From assembly GCF_027579695.1 (NCBI RefSeq), contig NC_083577.1, forward strand, positions 92,255,516 through 92,319,515: a stretch of DNA of 64,000 nucleotides, given 5' to 3'. The position numbers were made by a program, and so were the translations under genes. The notes under the pieces are model-generated. The model ran no database searches. It had not been told where the DNA came from and saw only the letters and a list, made by a program, of their open reading frames with translations. Below are positions 62,341-64,000 of this stretch, piece by piece. The stretch comes from Neoarius graeffei (lineage: Eukaryota > Chordata > Actinopteri > Siluriformes > Ariidae). Position 1 is the first letter of the stretch. Each line of letters opens with the position of its first letter.

Positions 62341-63246
62341 ATGGCACACCTTCAGCCTGTTCAGTGTGCTGAGTGCAGGATGTTTAGTCATTCTTCCTTC
62401 GTCGCTAGTGATAGCTTTATTTGTGATAAGTGCAGATTAGTTAGCTCTCTGACGGAGAAGATTACAGTGCTAGAAGCGCGTGTCCAGGCTTTAGAGAAGG
62501 CCAGTGAGCATGAGAACAGTGTAGTTTCTGTAAGGGAAAGTTTGGATGCGCTAGGTGGAGTTAGTAATCCCCCAACTCCGGCATTAGAGCCCTTACAGTG
62601 GGGCGAATGGGTGACGACTCGGCGGCATAAGCGTAGAGCCAAAGCTACCGCTGAGGCTCGCCCACGGGAGCACCACTCCTCTCCGCGTCACGTGTCGAAC
62701 AGGTTTGCTCTCCTTAGTGATGCACCCACTGAGAAACCTGAAAGAGCTCTGGTTATAGGGGACTCTATCATACGGCATGTGAAATTAGCTCAGCCTTTAG
62801 GGGCACCAGCAGCTTTAGTCAGGTGTATACCGGGAGCCAGGGTGCCGGACATAGCAGGTAATCTTAGGATCCTGGGCAAGCACAGGTTCTCAAAGATAGT
62901 TATCCATGCAGGAGCTAATGATATACGCCTTCATCAGTCTGAGGTTACTAAGAGTAACTTTGTAGAGGTGTTTAAATTAGCGAAGGCGATGTCCGATGCT
63001 GTAGAATGCTCTGGCCCCATCCCAATGCGGCGTGGCGATGTAGCTTACAGCAGGTTATGGTCGCTGAACTGCTGGTTGTCCAGGTGGTGCTCTGAAAACA
63101 GTGTGGGCTTTATAGATAATTGGGCTAATTTTGAGGGCACTGCTGGCCTGTTAGGGCGGGACGGTATCCATCCCACTCGGGAAGGTGCTGCTCTCATTTC
63201 CTGCAGCATAGGTCATAGTCTCAGAACAGGTCTAGTTAATTTCTGA
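62341..63246 (+). CDS. LINE ORF1: Cys-pair motif, coiled coil and SGNH esterase
   Basis: 301 codons from ATG 62341 (A at -3, G at +4; an upstream in-frame ATG at 62269 is weaker and lies in the leader). Residues 9-31 hold CAEC and CDKC pairs, likely zinc binding; 35-55 is coiled coil; 90-120 is basic. From 134 a GDSL/SGNH hydrolase carries all blocks: VIGDSI (Ser142), HAGAND (Gly191, Asn193) and DGIHPT (Asp274, His277). Esterase-bearing ORF1 proteins are known from CR1/L2-type LINEs and bind the element RNA. Ends in TGA at 63244-63246. Confidence 0.88.
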   Translation: MAHLQPVQCAECRMFSHSSFVASDSFICDKCRLVSSLTEKITVLEARVQALEKASEHENSVVSVRESLDALGGVSNPPTPALEPLQWGEWVTTRRHKRRAKATAEARPREHHSSPRHVSNRFALLSDAPTEKPERALVIGDSIIRHVKLAQPLGAPAALVRCIPGARVPDIAGNLRILGKHRFSKIVIHAGANDIRLHQSEVTKSNFVEVFKLAKAMSDAVECSGPIPMRRGDVAYSRLWSLNCWLSRWCSENSVGFIDNWANFEGTAGLLGRDGIHPTREGAALISCSIGHSLRTGLVNF

Positions 63247-64000
63247 CAATCCAGAGCCAAGGCCAGGGAGCAGACGAACAGGCTAAACCGACTGTCTGCT
63301 AGCTGCACAGAGTCGTCACTCAGGGTCCACTACATCGAGACTGTGTCTGTTCCCCGAGCTCAACAAAAAGGTAGAAATATTCAGAGAGTTTGTTCCAGTA
63401 ACCTAATCAATATAAAATTAGATCATACTGACTGTACAGCCGCTGCCAGCACCTTTGATCTAAAGGTGGGGCTATTAAATATTAGATCTCTTACATCTAA
63501 AGCGCTAATGGTTAATGAACTCATTACTGATCAGGAGTTTAATGTACTGTGTTTAACTGAAACATGGATTAAGCCAAATGAATATATAGCATTAAATGAA
63601 GCGAGTCCTCCTGGATACAGTTATATACACCAGCCTCGTCTAACTGGCAGAGGAGGAGGCGTCGCGGTTATTTATAATGATTATCTAGGTGTAACACAAA
63701 AACCTGGTTATAAATTTAATACATTTGAAGTTCTTCATACTCATATAATGTATGTAGCCTCGAAAAATAAGTCTACCCAGTTAATTCCATTACTTATTAT
63801 TTACAGGCCCCCGGGGCCATATTCTGAGTTTCTTTCTGAATTTGCAGATTTTATCTCAGATCTGGTTATTTCCTTAGACAAAGCTTTAGTTGTCGGAGAT
63901 TTTAATATTCACTTCGATAACCCAGAAGACCCTTTGAAAACAGCGTTTGTGTCCATTTTAGATTCAGTCGGGATTAATCAGAATGTCATAGGACCGACCC
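63247..64000 (+). CDS. LINE ORF2, endonuclease part, cut by window end
   Basis: Continues in the same frame as ORF1 with no stop to the window edge (251 codons). The APE-type endonuclease is clear: GLLNIRSLTSKA (catalytic Asn), LCLTETWI (catalytic Glu), GRGGGVAV, YRPPGPYSEF and VVGDFNIHFD (Asp, Asn). The first in-frame Met is at about 63508, after the catalytic Asn, so translation must begin by a route other than a conventional upstream AUG. The reverse transcriptase would lie beyond 64000. Confidence 0.88.

Overview
This is a eukaryotic window, almost certainly teleost fish. It carries many copies of a tRNA-derived SINE typical of fish, several Tc1-like and hAT-like DNA transposons, Rex1-like and L2-like non-LTR retrotransposons, dense (CA)n microsatellites and a split host gene with GT-AG introns. 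A siluriform-like (catfish) genome is a guess from the repeat flavour only. There are no bacterial operons, CRISPR arrays or phage genes. Nearly all long ORFs outside the LINEs are artefacts of low-complexity DNA.

Layout. 1-7.8 kb is a stack of DNA transposons and SINEs: a 1.5 kb hAT with an 8-bp target duplication, a decayed Tc1-like transposase split by a SINE, a foldback element, a 2.7 kb element with an internal 1,077-bp duplication, and a 257-bp hairpin MITE. 8.25-8.9 kb is a CpG island that looks like a host promoter. 9.1-9.8 kb is a roughly 680-bp array grown from a SINE tail. 12.6-17.9 kb holds more SINEs, a second compact hAT, a reverse-oriented Tc1-like remnant and a possible host exon. 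18.9-24.6 kb is the LINE core: a SINE fused to an intact 989-codon endonuclease/reverse-transcriptase ORF, tail-to-tail with a decayed Rex1-like element that is itself broken by a SINE. 24.6-27.3 kb is a composite of non-autonomous DNA elements. 29.0-32.4 kb is a nest in which a LINE remnant carries a DNA element and a truncated SINE, and that SINE carries a ZMYM/hAT-like element.

The best host gene is on the minus strand. Four coding exons (56405-56283, 50347-50161, 41679-41539, 39941-39853) join in frame with matching phases and end at a TAG. They encode a coiled-coil, probably nuclear C-terminus with PLNL and ALNL motifs and a SUMO-type IKCE site. I do not recognise the gene. Its introns and 3' flank are full of tandem repeats: about 30 copies of a 28-bp unit, about 34 copies of a 19-20-bp unit, and a 3.6-kb GA/GT array. 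The right end (62.0-64.0 kb) is the 5' part of an L2/CR1-type LINE. It has an intact ORF1 (zinc-knuckle-like Cys pairs, coiled coil, SGNH esterase) followed in the same frame, across one UGA, by the ORF2 endonuclease, which has no upstream AUG.

I found no clear new defence or metabolic system. The most interesting signals are the in-frame UGA between the LINE ORFs, the SINE head shared by two unrelated tails, the SINE-LINE chimera, the birth of tandem arrays from mobile-element ends, the nested insertions, and a host exon whose two splice sites both lie in microsatellite sequence.
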